64,000 nucleotides of DNA from Yeosuana aromativorans. Its GTDB lineage: Bacteria; Bacteroidota; Bacteroidia; Flavobacteriales; Flavobacteriaceae. The notes under the pieces were generated by a model, which saw only the letters and a program-made list of their open reading frames with translations, searched no databases and had not been told where the DNA came from. The stretch lies in contig NZ_BMNR01000006.1 of NCBI RefSeq assembly GCF_014646655.1, forward strand, positions 124,001 through 188,000, read 5' to 3'. Within the stretch, counting starts at the first letter, position 1. Each line of letters starts with the position of its first letter. Made by a program: the position numbers and the translations under genes. This document shows, one piece after another, positions 9,144 through 17,194 of this stretch.

Positions 9144-10082
9144 TTAGTCTAACTTTTTAACCAACAACCAAGCGTCTTTGTTGCTTGTTTTTCTGATTTT
9201 ATGAAGCGCCACAAGAGCTTCTTCGCCTGTTTCATAACTGGCGTAAACAACTTCATGTAAACCATATTTATTAACACCAATTTTTCGTGCTTTATAGCCT
9301 TCGGCTTTTAGTTGTTCGATTATTTTATTGCAGTTTTCCTCAACTCTAAAAGCACCGGCCACAATATGGTAATTACCGGTTTGCTTGGTTACATTAAAAG
9401 TCACGGCAGGAAGTGGATTGTCAATAACAAAAGTGGCTTCTTGAATTTTATTGTCAAGTTGCTTGAAGGCTTCTTCTTGTGCTAGTTGATTGTGAGTTTC
9501 AATTTGGTTGACATAATAATTAGATGCCACAAAACCTCCTAATGTTAAGGCCAGAACAGCTACAGCGGCATATTTGAAATACCCAAAGGATTTGCGTTTT
9601 TCGGGCGTGAATGCAATAGGAATTTCCTTTTCAAGCGTTTCAGCGGTTTCTTTATATAACTCTCTGGTTATGGCTGGCGACACAAATTCTGATAGGCCAA
9701 AAGCATCCGTTAAATAATTAAGACTGTAAGAAGGCTCAAACTGTATTTTACCTTCACTGTTAAAGGTTATATCACCAATATTGGTAAAGGTTAGGGTTTC
9801 ACCTTGCGTTAAAAGACCTTTTAAAATTTTAACCCGTTTTTGAATTTTTTCTGAAGCAACCTCAAAAGGGATTTTCTCAACATCAGCAATATAATGCGCC
9901 AATAACCCATCATTTTTTTGAATTTGCTCATTGAACGATATGGACTTTTTTGGCGGATAAAACGCGTTGGTAGCATCATTGATGCTAGCAGGTACACGTT
10001 GGGTTAAAAAGGCTCCAAATTCAGGAACCGTAACACATTCATATCGGTATAATAAATCGCTGATGTAGGTTTCTAGTTGCAT
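9144..10082 (-). CDS. HU-CCDC81 and SPOR domain membrane protein
   Basis: 312 residues. Two HU-like winged modules occupy about residues 1-130 (YISDLLYRYECVTVPEFGAF; LTQGETLTFTNIGDI), the arrangement known as HU-CCDC81 bacterial type 1 and 2. One membrane helix (AVAVLALTLGGFVASNYYV) lies near residues 177-195, and a SPOR domain ends the protein (about 237-310, YHIVAGAFRVEENCNKI, ..YKARKIG). SPOR domains bind denuded glycan strands at division sites, so the protein probably links the cytoplasm to septal peptidoglycan. It is divergent from dprA; a TAACTTTG -7 box lies at 10095-10088, just before the ATG. Confidence 0.88.
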   Translation of the reverse strand: MQLETYISDLLYRYECVTVPEFGAFLTQRVPASINDATNAFYPPKKSISFNEQIQKNDGLLAHYIADVEKIPFEVASEKIQKRVKILKGLLTQGETLTFTNIGDITFNSEGKIQFEPSYSLNYLTDAFGLSEFVSPAITRELYKETAETLEKEIPIAFTPEKRKSFGYFKYAAVAVLALTLGGFVASNYYVNQIETHNQLAQEEAFKQLDNKIQEATFVIDNPLPAVTFNVTKQTGNYHIVAGAFRVEENCNKIIEQLKAEGYKARKIGVNKYGLHEVVYASYETGEEALVALHKIRKTSNKDAWLLVKKLD

Positions 10083-10177
10083 AAAAACAAAGTTAAAAAA
10101 TTATGCTTTTGGATAACATTTTGGCAAAACTATTTATTAACAGCCCAAAAATTACTTACTTGTAATCTCAAAATCAA

Positions 10178-11290
10178 ATGGATGGCATGACAGAAAAAGA
10201 CCTAATTTATACTTTAGCCTTGCAAAATGTCTCAAATATTGGCGACATCACCACCAAGAAATTGATAGCGCATTGTGGTTCGGCCGAAGCCGTGTTTAAA
10301 GAGAAAAAGCACAATCTTTTAAAAATTGATGGTATTGGAAGCATAACCATCAATGATCTTTTTGAACCATACCATCATAAAGCAGCTGAAGAAGAATTAA
10401 ATTATATTAAAAATAATCAGGTTACGTGCCTCTATTTTGAAGATGAAGACTATCCTGAAAAATTAAAACACTGTATTGATGGGCCTGTATTATTGTTTCA
10501 ATCTGGCAATATTGACTTGAAACGCCAACATATTATAAGCATAGTAGGCACCAGAAAAATAACAAATCAAGGCGTTGCGTTTTGTGAGCGGTTAGTAGAG
10601 GAGCTAGCGGTTTATAATCCGGTAATTGTCTCTGGGTTTGCATACGGAACCGATATTACGGCTCAAAAAGCGGCCTTAAAGTACAATCTTCAAACAATTG
10701 GTTGCTTGGCTCACGGCTTAAACCAAATCTACCCGAAAGTGCATAAAAAATATGTGGCTGATATTGAAAAAAATGGTGGATTCTTAACAGATTTTTGGAG
10801 TAGCGATGTATTTGACAAAAACAATTTCTTAAAACGAAATAGAATCATTGCAGGATTGAGCGAAGCCACTATAGTCATTGAATCTGCCGAGCGTGGTGGC
10901 AGTTTGGTAACGGCCGATATTGCTAATTCCTATAACAGGGATGTGTTTGCCGTGCCTGGCAGAACAACGGATACACAAAGCATTGGGTGCAATAACCTGA
11001 TTAAATTTCAAAGAGCTCATTTGCTTTCCAATCCGTTGGATGTTCCTTATATTTTAAATTGGACGTTGGAAGAAACCAAAAAGCCTAATGTTCAAAAACA
11101 ATTATTTATAGAACTTGATGAAGATGAAAAAGCTATTTATAAGTTTCTTAAGGAGTATGATAAACAACAATTGGACGTTATAGCACTAAATTGCAATATG
11201 CCTATTTTTAAAGTAGCCAGTCTATTACTTAATATGGAACTAAAAGGGGTGATTAGACCGTTGCCTGGAAAACTATTTGAGCTTATTTAG
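10178..11290 (+). CDS. dprA: DNA-processing protein DprA
   Basis: 370 residues (361 if the ATG at 10187, MTEKDL, is used). An N-terminal helix-hairpin-helix/SAM-like part precedes the Rossmann-like DprA core with VGTRKITNQG, SGFAYGTDITAQKAAL, IGCLAHGLNQIYPKVH, RNRIIAGLS and ERGGSLVTA. The C-terminal 60 residues form a winged-helix (DML1-type) domain. DprA loads RecA onto incoming single-stranded DNA in natural transformation. recA itself is 5 kb away and not co-transcribed. The 3' end overlaps a convergent small membrane protein gene by 18 bases. Confidence 0.95.
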   Translation: MDGMTEKDLIYTLALQNVSNIGDITTKKLIAHCGSAEAVFKEKKHNLLKIDGIGSITINDLFEPYHHKAAEEELNYIKNNQVTCLYFEDEDYPEKLKHCIDGPVLLFQSGNIDLKRQHIISIVGTRKITNQGVAFCERLVEELAVYNPVIVSGFAYGTDITAQKAALKYNLQTIGCLAHGLNQIYPKVHKKYVADIEKNGGFLTDFWSSDVFDKNNFLKRNRIIAGLSEATIVIESAERGGSLVTADIANSYNRDVFAVPGRTTDTQSIGCNNLIKFQRAHLLSNPLDVPYILNWTLEETKKPNVQKQLFIELDEDEKAIYKFLKEYDKQQLDVIALNCNMPIFKVASLLLNMELKGVIRPLPGKLFELI

Positions 11291-11449
11291 CTTTTTATAC
11301 TCAACAAAAAAGTTAATAATCAAAGCTAATATTATTAAAGAGGAAATTACTATAATCCACGGTTTTCCCTTTTCTGAAAGGAATTGAGCAAGTATGGTAA
11401 ACAATTGAGATATAACCATCAACACGGTAAACAAGACAAGTTTTCTCAT
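11273..11449 (-). CDS. Small two-helix membrane protein
   Basis: 58 residues from the ATG at 11449-11447 (MRKLVLFTV), with two predicted membrane helices (about 3-22 and 27-46) and a basic tail (EYKKLNKLK). It starts two bases after the trpS stop on the same strand, so it is probably the last gene of a trpS transcript. An upstream ATG at 11476 inside trpS would add nine residues of no obvious meaning. It overlaps the convergent dprA end by 18 bases. I recognise no family; hydrophobic pattern and tight spacing support it as a real gene. Confidence 0.6.
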   Translation of the reverse strand: MRKLVLFTVLMVISQLFTILAQFLSEKGKPWIIVISSLIILALIINFFVEYKKLNKLK

Positions 11450-11450
11450 G

Positions 11451-12419
11451 TTAATATCCAGTTTTATTACGTACACGTTTTAGCACGGCATCGGCAACTT
11501 GTTTTGCTTTTTCGGCACCAATGGCCAAAGCCTTGTCAATTTCAGGCAGGTTGTTCATGTAGTAATTATAACGTTCACGTTCTGTGGCAAACTTGCCAAC
11601 AATCAATTCAAACAAAGCTTGTTTGGCATGTCCATAACCATAACCGCCTTGCTCATAGTTGGCTTTCATGGTTTCAATTTGAGCCTTATCGGCCAACAGA
11701 TTATAAATGGCAAAACAGTTACAAGTCTTCCAGTCTTTTGGTTCCTCAAGGGGTGTACTATCGGTTTGAATAGACATGATTTGCTTGCGAAGTTTTTTAT
11801 CATCCAAAAATATGTTGATGATATTGCCCCGGCTTTTGCTCATTTTTTCACCATCTGTACCAGGTATCAACATGGTGTTTTCTTGAATTTTACCTTCGGG
11901 CATGACAAAGGTTTCACCCATTTTAGCATGAAAACGTGCCGCTACATCACGTGTCATTTCTATGTGTTGTAATTGGTCTTTTCCAACAGGAATTATATTG
12001 GCGTCATATAATAAAATATCAGCAGCCATGAGCATAGGATAGGTAAACAAACCGGCATTTACATCTTCAAGTCTGTCGGCCTTGTCTTTAAAACTATGTG
12101 CCAATGTTAAGCGTTGATAGGGAAAAAAGCAGCTTAAATACCAAGACAATTCGGTTACTTGTGGCACATCGCTTTGTCTGTAAAACACGGTTTTTTCTAT
12201 ATCCAAACCAAAAGCGAGCCAAGTAGCCGCGGTAGAGTAGGTGTTGTGTCTTAATTCTTCAGCATCCTTGATTTGGGTGAGTGTATGTAAATTTGCAATG
12301 AACAAAAATGAATCATTATTAGGGTCATTGGCCATAGCAATGGCTGGCATAATAGCCCCTAAAATATTGCCCAAATGCGGAGTTCCTGTACTTTGTATAC
12401 CTGTAAGTATTCTTGCCAT
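11451..12419 (-). CDS. trpS: Tryptophanyl-tRNA synthetase
   Basis: 322 residues from the ATG at 12419-12417. The class I signatures are TGTPHLGN (residues 11-18, HIGH-like) and KMSKS (residues 192-196). Family length is about 330. The frame stays open upstream to an ATG at 12449, but those ten codons read through a hairpin repeat (12426-12443) and have no counterpart in the family, so the shorter start is chosen. It charges tRNA-Trp in the cytoplasm. A small membrane protein gene follows immediately. Confidence 0.96.
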   Translation of the reverse strand: MARILTGIQSTGTPHLGNILGAIMPAIAMANDPNNDSFLFIANLHTLTQIKDAEELRHNTYSTAATWLAFGLDIEKTVFYRQSDVPQVTELSWYLSCFFPYQRLTLAHSFKDKADRLEDVNAGLFTYPMLMAADILLYDANIIPVGKDQLQHIEMTRDVAARFHAKMGETFVMPEGKIQENTMLIPGTDGEKMSKSRGNIINIFLDDKKLRKQIMSIQTDSTPLEEPKDWKTCNCFAIYNLLADKAQIETMKANYEQGGYGYGHAKQALFELIVGKFATERERYNYYMNNLPEIDKALAIGAEKAKQVADAVLKRVRNKTGY

Positions 12420-12425
12420 GTTTAC

Positions 12426-12443
12426 TTCCCACGAAAGTGGGAA
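12426..12443. repeat. Short hairpin repeat in the trpS leader
   Basis: TTCCCAC (12426-12432), GAAA loop, GTGGGAA (12437-12443): a perfect 7-base stem directly upstream of the trpS ATG. It belongs to the same small repeat type as those at 1339 and 5067 but with CCCAC/GTGGG in place of CCTGC/GCAGG. Confidence 0.6.
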
Positions 12444-12534
12444 TCTCATTAAAGTTAAACTTAAATTTTCTTATTCAGGCAAAGGTAATTTTTTTAATAG
12501 AATTGCTCAATACAATTATGTATTTTTGGGATAG

Positions 12535-13272
12535 ATGAGAGTTTTTAAATATATATTTTGGGTTTTATATCGTATTTGGTTTTATATACTTGTAGGGTTA
12601 CCCATTATTATTATGTTTCCGGTGCTATTAATTTCCATATCAAAGGAATCATGGTATCCGTTCTTTTTTAAAATAGCGCGTCTTTGGGCTAGATTCATCT
12701 TATTTGGAATGGGTTTTACAGTTAAAATTGAGGCCCAACAACTTCCTGAAAAGGATAAAAGCTATATGTTTATAGCCAATCATACATCAATGGTTGACAT
12801 TATGCTTATGCTGTCCTGTGTGAAAAATCCGTTTGTGTTTGTTGGAAAAAAAGAGTTGGCAAAACTCCCTCTTTTTGGATTTTTTTACAAACGCACTTGT
12901 ATTTTGGTGGATAGAAGTTCTGCCAAAAGCAGGCAGGCTGTTTTTTTGAGAGCACAAAAACGGTTGAAGAGCGGTTTGAGTATTTGTATTTTTCCCGAAG
13001 GCGGTGTGCCAGAAGAACACATTTTGTTGGATGATTTTAAAGATGGGGCTTTTAGATTGGCCATAAACCACCAAATTCCAATAGTACCATTAACATTTGC
13101 TGATACCAAAAGACGGTTTTCCTATACCTTTTTTAGTGGTGGCCCGGGCCGAATGCGTGTAAAAATCCATAGATTTCTATATACAAATGGGTTAACCATT
13201 CACGACACAAAAGTCTTGAACAGTCGGTCAAGAGAAATTATCCTGACCCAATTGGAACGCTTTAAAAAATAA
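12535..13272 (+). CDS. plsC: 1-acyl-sn-glycerol-3-phosphate acyltransferase
   Basis: 245 residues, membrane-associated. The catalytic NHTSMVD motif (H-x4-D) sits at about residues 82-88, and the substrate-binding FPEGG motif at about 157-161. An N-terminal membrane helix spans about 5-33. The enzyme acylates lysophosphatidate to phosphatidate in phospholipid synthesis. A second PlsC gene is at 55949-56686. A TATTTTTG -7 box (12521-12528) lies only six bases before the ATG, so the message may be nearly leaderless. A strong terminator follows the stop codon. Confidence 0.9.
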   Translation: MRVFKYIFWVLYRIWFYILVGLPIIIMFPVLLISISKESWYPFFFKIARLWARFILFGMGFTVKIEAQQLPEKDKSYMFIANHTSMVDIMLMLSCVKNPFVFVGKKELAKLPLFGFFYKRTCILVDRSSAKSRQAVFLRAQKRLKSGLSICIFPEGGVPEEHILLDDFKDGAFRLAINHQIPIVPLTFADTKRRFSYTFFSGGPGRMRVKIHRFLYTNGLTIHDTKVLNSRSREIILTQLERFKK

Positions 13273-13274
13273 AA

Positions 13275-13302
13275 ACTGCTCTTTGGGGAGAGCAGTTTTT
13301 TT
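13275..13302. terminator. Bidirectional terminator between plsC and the barrel gene
   Basis: Stem ACTGCTCT (13275-13282) and AGAGCAGT (13289-13296), loop TTGGGG, with a seven-T run on the plus strand and an A-rich flank giving a T-rich tail on the minus strand. It serves plsC and can serve the convergent barrel gene. Confidence 0.85.
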
Positions 13303-13352
13303 GATATTCTTTCCGAGCTTACTGAAAAGAATGATCAGGCCTAACCAAAAAC

Positions 13353-14813
13353 CTAAAATTTAAATCCAATTCCTGTATAAACACCTATAAAATAGGGTTT
13401 GAAATTACCGGATGTATTGTTAAATGTGTTGATTTGATATTTGAACATAGGTTCAAGGTTCAATTCAAACTTTTTTGTCATTTTATAGTTCAAGCCTAAA
13501 CCAAAATTGGCGCTATAACTAACCTTATTTAGGTTTGTGGCTTCTCCAATAAGTGTTCGTTGACTCCCAAATTCAGAATACAACTTGTTGCTGTTTAAAA
13601 AGAAGGAACTAAATCCACCAATAACATTAACTCCAAGTTTTTTATTGATGACGGCATATTCAATTTCTAAAGGAATTTCAATATATCCCAATGATTGATT
13701 GATTGAGGTGTTGGATGTTTTAATAAAGGATTCATTGTTGCTGTTGGTGCGTAAGCTTTCTCCACTTACTATTGAAATGTTTTCAGAAGCGTCGCTTGCG
13801 TTCACATTTTTCAACAAGCTAGAACTGCTAATGCCTACGGTTTCAAAAACAACCACATCATTGGTGTTATAGCCTAGATTAACTTTGTTAATACCAGAGC
13901 GTACTTTTAAGTTTTTAGTAACGGCATAGCTAGCTGTAACGCCATAGCTCATGTTCACTTCTCCACTTTTAGAGTTGCTGTTAAATTGAGAATCAATAGA
14001 AGATCCCTTTCCAAGACTATTGAAATATACAGGCGCCGCATTAGGAGCTATACTCCATTTATCTTGAATCTTTTCCTTTTCAATGGTTTTTGTTTCAGCG
14101 ATGGCGTCTTCTATAGTAAGTGTTTTATGTTTTGAATCTGTAATAGTTGTTACCGAATCTATAGCCTCATTATTTACCTTGGCAATTGTAGTTTTGTTAT
14201 TATTTAAAACTGTGCTTTTTTCTTGGGTTTTATCAAGATCATTGTTAGATTGAACAACAGTAGATTTGTTTTTTTCTTTTTCTTCAGAAAGAGTGGTAGC
14301 TATTGCATCATTAATTCCCAAAGGATTTTGAATGACCTCTAGGGTTTTTCCTTTTTTGGAATTTGAAAGGGTTGCCTTTGTTTCTGACGGATTATTTGCA
14401 ATTACAGATGCAGGAGATTCAATGACCGTATTTTGTGGTGTTTGGTTGCTTTTGTTAGACTCTAAACTACTACTATCATCATTATTGGCATCTGTTGCTT
14501 GATTGGGTTTGTCAAAATCATTTGTACTATTGGATTTTGATGGCTCAACAACCTCTTTTTTTGTGTCCACAACTTGATTTGTTGGAACGGTGCTAGTGTT
14601 GTTACTGTTAAAATACAGGTCACCAATGGTTAAAAACAACAATAATAGTGCAGCAACGCCAGCATAACGCCACCAAATAGGGATGACTCTGCGTTTGTTT
14701 TTCTTTTGGTTTAATTGCGACTCAATGTTTTTCCAAACAGCATCACTAGGAGTTGCTTCAAAATCCTTGAAGCGTTCCTGGAACAGTCTATCTATGTTTT
14801 TTTTCTCTTTCAT
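13353..14813 (-). CDS. Membrane-anchored protein: anti-sigma-like N-terminus, linker, outer-membrane beta-barrel
   Basis: 486 residues in three parts. Residues 1-45 are charged and cytoplasmic in type (LFQERFKDFEATPSDAVW), a start often seen in proteins encoded next to Bacteroidota ECF sigma factors. A single membrane helix follows (about 50-68, YAGVAALLLLFLTIGDLYF). Residues 70-255 are a low-complexity Ser/Asn/Thr/Lys linker, and residues 255-486 alternate polar and hydrophobic residues ending in GIGFKF, typical of an 8-strand-type outer-membrane barrel. Its ATG overlaps the sigma gene stop (ATGA). I infer it senses the envelope and holds the sigma factor; binding is not shown by sequence. 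Confidence 0.75.
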   Translation of the reverse strand: MKEKKNIDRLFQERFKDFEATPSDAVWKNIESQLNQKKNKRRVIPIWWRYAGVAALLLLFLTIGDLYFNSNNTSTVPTNQVVDTKKEVVEPSKSNSTNDFDKPNQATDANNDDSSSLESNKSNQTPQNTVIESPASVIANNPSETKATLSNSKKGKTLEVIQNPLGINDAIATTLSEEKEKNKSTVVQSNNDLDKTQEKSTVLNNNKTTIAKVNNEAIDSVTTITDSKHKTLTIEDAIAETKTIEKEKIQDKWSIAPNAAPVYFNSLGKGSSIDSQFNSNSKSGEVNMSYGVTASYAVTKNLKVRSGINKVNLGYNTNDVVVFETVGISSSSLLKNVNASDASENISIVSGESLRTNSNNESFIKTSNTSINQSLGYIEIPLEIEYAVINKKLGVNVIGGFSSFFLNSNKLYSEFGSQRTLIGEATNLNKVSYSANFGLGLNYKMTKKFELNLEPMFKYQINTFNNTSGNFKPYFIGVYTGIGFKF

Positions 14814-15364
14814 TGTAACGATTGTAAACGTCGTGTTGTTTTATAATCCTCAATGGTTGTTTTCAATATCTGTCTAGCACGTGCTAGATTGGACTTTGAG
14901 GTTCCTATAGTAATATCTAGCATCTCTGCGATGTCTTTATGTGAATATCCATCCAAAACATATAGGTTAAAAACCAATCTGTATCGGTCTGGTAATTCTT
15001 GAATAATTTGCAACAGATAATTAATTGAAATATCATCTTCATCAATTTCTATTGCAACATCTTCTGTTATATCTTCATTTACAATGTCAAAAACCTTTTC
15101 ATTTCGGTATCGTTGTAAAACCGTATTAACGGTAATTCGTTTTAACCAGCCTTCAAAAGAGCCTTTGTATTTGTATTGTTCAATTTTTTTAAATATGGTT
15201 AAGAACGCATCCTGCAGATTGTCTTCTGCTTCGGCATAATTTCTTGAATACTTTAAGCTAATCGAAAATAGTTTACTCGAAAAGAGCTTGTATAGTTCGC
15301 TTTGAGCTTGCGTATCATTAATTTTACAATTTTCTATGAGTTCTTCTAAACCCAAATTAAACAC
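14810..15364 (-). CDS. ECF-type RNA polymerase sigma factor
   Basis: 184 residues. Region 2 spans about 20-95 (ELYKLFSSKLFSISLKYSRN, DNLQDAFLTIFKKI, GWLKRITVNTVLQRYR) and region 4 spans about 120-180 (LPDRYRLVFNLYVLDGYSHK, EMLDITIGTSKSNLARAR, a helix-turn-helix binding -35 DNA). Regions 1 and 3 are absent, as in ECF sigmas. It lies 19 bases after a lipoprotein gene and overlaps the downstream membrane/barrel gene by four bases, so the three form one unit. A two-part promoter-like motif sits upstream of the lipoprotein gene and suggests autoregulation. Confidence 0.92.
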   Translation of the reverse strand: MFNLGLEELIENCKINDTQAQSELYKLFSSKLFSISLKYSRNYAEAEDNLQDAFLTIFKKIEQYKYKGSFEGWLKRITVNTVLQRYRNEKVFDIVNEDITEDVAIEIDEDDISINYLLQIIQELPDRYRLVFNLYVLDGYSHKDIAEMLDITIGTSKSNLARARQILKTTIEDYKTTRRLQSLQ

Positions 15365-15383
15365 ATATTAATTAACACTTAGT

Positions 15384-15803
15384 TTAGTTTGTCACAGGCA
15401 CTTCAATGGTTAAGTACTGGTCATCACCATTTTCATCAGTTCCTTGCCAAAATTTAAATACATAGCTGCCATTACTTGTTACTACAAAGTTAAAGGTTGC
15501 TTCTGTCAATTCATCTTGAAGGTCAGTACAATTTGGGTTGTCAGCAACATAATTTATGACCGCAACAGTACGCTCATTATTATTTTTTAGATAGTAAAAC
15601 TCTTTGAAAGAATAACAGGTTGATGGTGTAAAATAATGCACGGTTATAGGATATGTTTCTCCTAAAGTAAACGTATCGGGCATGTCAACACTTTCAATGG
15701 GTAATACATCTAAGGAATAACCATCATAACTTGAACCATTATCACTAATACTACAAGACACCAATAAAATTAGTGTTAAACTAAGAATAATTAATCGTTT
15801 CAT
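15384..15803 (-). CDS. Predicted lipoprotein, first gene of the ECF sigma operon
   Basis: 139 residues with a lipoprotein signal ending LLVSC at about residue 17. The mature part looks all-beta (FTLGETYPITVHYFTP; TSNGSYVFKFW) and has two further cysteines near residues 62 and 91 that could form a disulphide. I recognise no named family. It is upstream of and on the same strand as the sigma gene, 19 bases away. A GCAACCT-N13-GCATCTA motif lies 31 bases before its ATG. A role as an envelope stress target or signal input is inference from position. Confidence 0.75.
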   Translation of the reverse strand: MKRLIILSLTLILLVSCSISDNGSSYDGYSLDVLPIESVDMPDTFTLGETYPITVHYFTPSTCYSFKEFYYLKNNNERTVAVINYVADNPNCTDLQDELTEATFNFVVTSNGSYVFKFWQGTDENGDDQYLTIEVPVTN

Positions 15804-15833
15804 TACAATTTTTTGTTTTAAGCTTTTTCCTTT

Positions 15834-15860
15834 TAGATGCGAAGAGGTTTAAAAGGTTGC
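15834..15860 (-). promoter_or_regulatory. Putative ECF promoter of the lipoprotein-sigma-barrel operon
   Basis: On the minus strand GCAACCT (15860-15854) is followed after exactly 13 bases by GCATCTA (15840-15834). The ATG is 31 bases further on. The same two words with the same spacing occur at 16978-17004 and 57147-57121. Word lengths and spacing fit -35/-10 of an ECF sigma factor, and there is no TAnnTTTG box nearby. Confidence 0.6.
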
Positions 15861-15870
15861 GTACTAAAAC

Positions 15871-15894
15871 AAAAAATCCCGAGTTACCGGGATT
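15871..15894 (-). terminator. recA terminator
   Basis: Stem AATCCCG (15875-15881) and CGGGATT (15888-15894), six-base loop; on the minus strand the stem is followed by a T-run (15876-15871). It lies seven bases after the recA stop and directly before the ECF-type promoter. Confidence 0.85.
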
Positions 15895-15900
15895 TTAATT

Positions 15901-16908
15901 TTATTCTTTGGCGGCTTTTAAAGCAGCCTTTATTTTGGCTTCAAGTTCATCTTGAAGTTCTGGGTTGTCTTTTATGAGTGCTTTAACGGCATCCCTGCCT
16001 TGACCAAGCTTGGTGTCATCATAACTGAACCACGAACCACTTTTCTTGATAATTTCATGTTCTACGGCTATATCTAAAACCTCACCAACCTTAGAGATTC
16101 CTTCACCATACATGATATCAAATTCAGCCGTTTTAAAAGGAGGAGCCACTTTGTTTTTAACAACTTTTACCTTGGTCTTGTTGCCTGTTACATTACCATC
16201 GGTTTCCTTAATTTGAGTAGATCGTCTGATATCCAATCGAACAGAGGCATAAAACTTTAAAGCGTTACCACCCGTTGTTGTTTCTGGGTTTCCAAACATG
16301 ACACCTATTTTTTCACGGAGTTGATTAATGAAAATTACGGTACAATTGGTTTTACTTATTGAACCTGTTAATTTTCTCAACGCTTGTGACATCAATCGCG
16401 CATGTAAACCCATTTTGGAGTCGCCCATTTCACCTTCTATTTCGCTTTTAGGCGTTAAAGCAGCAACAGAATCTATAACCACAATATCAATGGCGCCAGA
16501 GCGAATTAAGTTGTCCGCTATTTCAAGAGCCTGTTCACCGTTATCTGGTTGTGAAATAATCAAGTTATCAATATCAACGCCTAATTTTTGGGCATAAAAC
16601 CTATCAAAAGCGTGTTCGGCATCAATAAATGCTGCTATACCGCCTGCTTTTTGTGCTTCTGCAATGGCATGAAGGGTCAATGTTGTTTTTCCTGATGATT
16701 CCGGCCCGTAAATTTCTATAACCCGTCCTCGAGGATAACCGCCTACGCCCAATGCTATATCCAATCCTAAAGAGCCTGATGGAATGGCCTCAACATCAAC
16801 AACAGCAGAATCGCTCATTCTCATTACGGTTCCTTTGCCGTAGGCCTTATCTAATTTATCTAAAGTAAGTTTAAGTGCTTTTAATTTGGCTTCTTTTTCG
16901 TTGCTCAT
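15901..16908 (-). CDS. recA: Recombinase RecA
   Basis: 335 residues, slightly short of the E. coli length as is usual in this phylum. Walker A is GPESSGKT (residues 68-75), Walker B is near [12 protein letters not shown] (about 139-150), and the L2 loop region [22 protein letters not shown] is intact. The protein forms filaments on single-stranded DNA for recombination and repair. The gene stands alone: a terminator follows and the next plus-strand unit diverges from it. No LexA-type box was recognised in the 16909-17000 leader. Confidence 0.98.
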   Translation of the reverse strand: MSNEKEAKLKALKLTLDKLDKAYGKGTVMRMSDSAVVDVEAIPSGSLGLDIALGVGGYPRGRVIEIYGPESSGKTTLTLHAIAEAQKAGGIAAFIDAEHAFDRFYAQKLGVDIDNLIISQPDNGEQALEIADNLIRSGAIDIVVIDSVAALTPKSEIEGEMGDSKMGLHARLMSQALRKLTGSISKTNCTVIFINQLREKIGVMFGNPETTTGGNALKFYASVRLDIRRSTQIKETDGNVTGNKTKVKVVKNKVAPPFKTAEFDIMYGEGISKVGEVLDIAVEHEIIKKSGSWFSYDDTKLGQGRDAVKALIKDNPELQDELEAKIKAALKAAKE

Positions 16909-16977
16909 CTAAATGTTTATTTCTGAAATTATTCATGCTAAAATAATACTTCTTTTGTCACAATACAATTTTATCAC

Positions 16978-17004
16978 GCAACCTTTTTGTTCTTTTTGCA
17001 TCTA
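16978..17004 (+). promoter_or_regulatory. Putative ECF promoter facing away from recA
   Basis: GCAACCT (16978-16984), 13 bases, GCATCTA (16998-17004) on the plus strand, the same motif and spacing as at 15860-15834 and 57147-57121. The 16 bases from GCATCTA onward differ by only one base from those at the 57121 copy. No gene starts within the next 110 bases; a terminator ends the unit at 17114. Confidence 0.55.
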
Positions 17005-17009
17005 CTAAA

Positions 17010-17114
17010 TAAACTGGGAAAAATTTTGCTATGAAATTTAACAGAATAACATTTTAAGCTGACTAACTCAAACTGTTTGAAAAAGCGCTTTACATTTTGT
17101 AAAGTGCTTTTTTT
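17010..17114 (+). ncRNA. Orphan transcription unit of about 105 nt: small RNA or scar of a lost lipoprotein gene
   Basis: The unit runs from just after the ECF-type motif to a strong terminator. Its only ATG (17031) gives the peptide MKFNRITF and a stop. That start resembles the first residues of a lipoprotein signal peptide, as in the two lipoprotein genes under the same motif, so the unit may be what remains after internal deletion. Equally, promoter plus terminator around about 100 nt is the layout of a small RNA. The 5' end is estimated from promoter geometry and not known. Confidence 0.4.
17084..17114 (+). terminator. Strong terminator with no annotated gene upstream
   Basis: Eleven-base stem 17084-17094 with 17098-17108 (one G-U pair), three-base loop, seven Ts to 17114. 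recA runs the other way, so on the plus strand this terminator can only serve the orphan unit starting near 17010. Confidence 0.85.
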
Positions 17115-17121
17115 ATGAGAT

Positions 17122-17154
17122 TTTGCCTTGGTTTTTCAAAAAACTGTACCTTTG
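17122..17154 (+). promoter_or_regulatory. Promoter of the trhO operon
   Basis: TTTG at 17122-17125 and TACCTTTG at 17147-17154, 21 bases apart, match the Bacteroidota -33/-7 consensus. The trhO ATG is 40 bases downstream. The box begins eight bases after the orphan-unit terminator. Confidence 0.65.
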
Positions 17155-17194
17155 CCGTTTAAATATTTCTTTAACCTTAAAACATTGGTATAGC

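Noticed and set aside
11384-11972. Plus-strand frames within trpS
   Set aside because: They are shadows of trpS, which has complete synthetase motifs on the other strand.
12420-12449. Longer start of trpS
   Set aside because: The added codons read through a hairpin repeat; family members start close to the ATG at 12419.
17123-17194. N-terminal extension of trhO starting at a TTG
   Set aside because: The 24 added codons cover the promoter -33 and -7 boxes; the family begins near the ATG at 17195.
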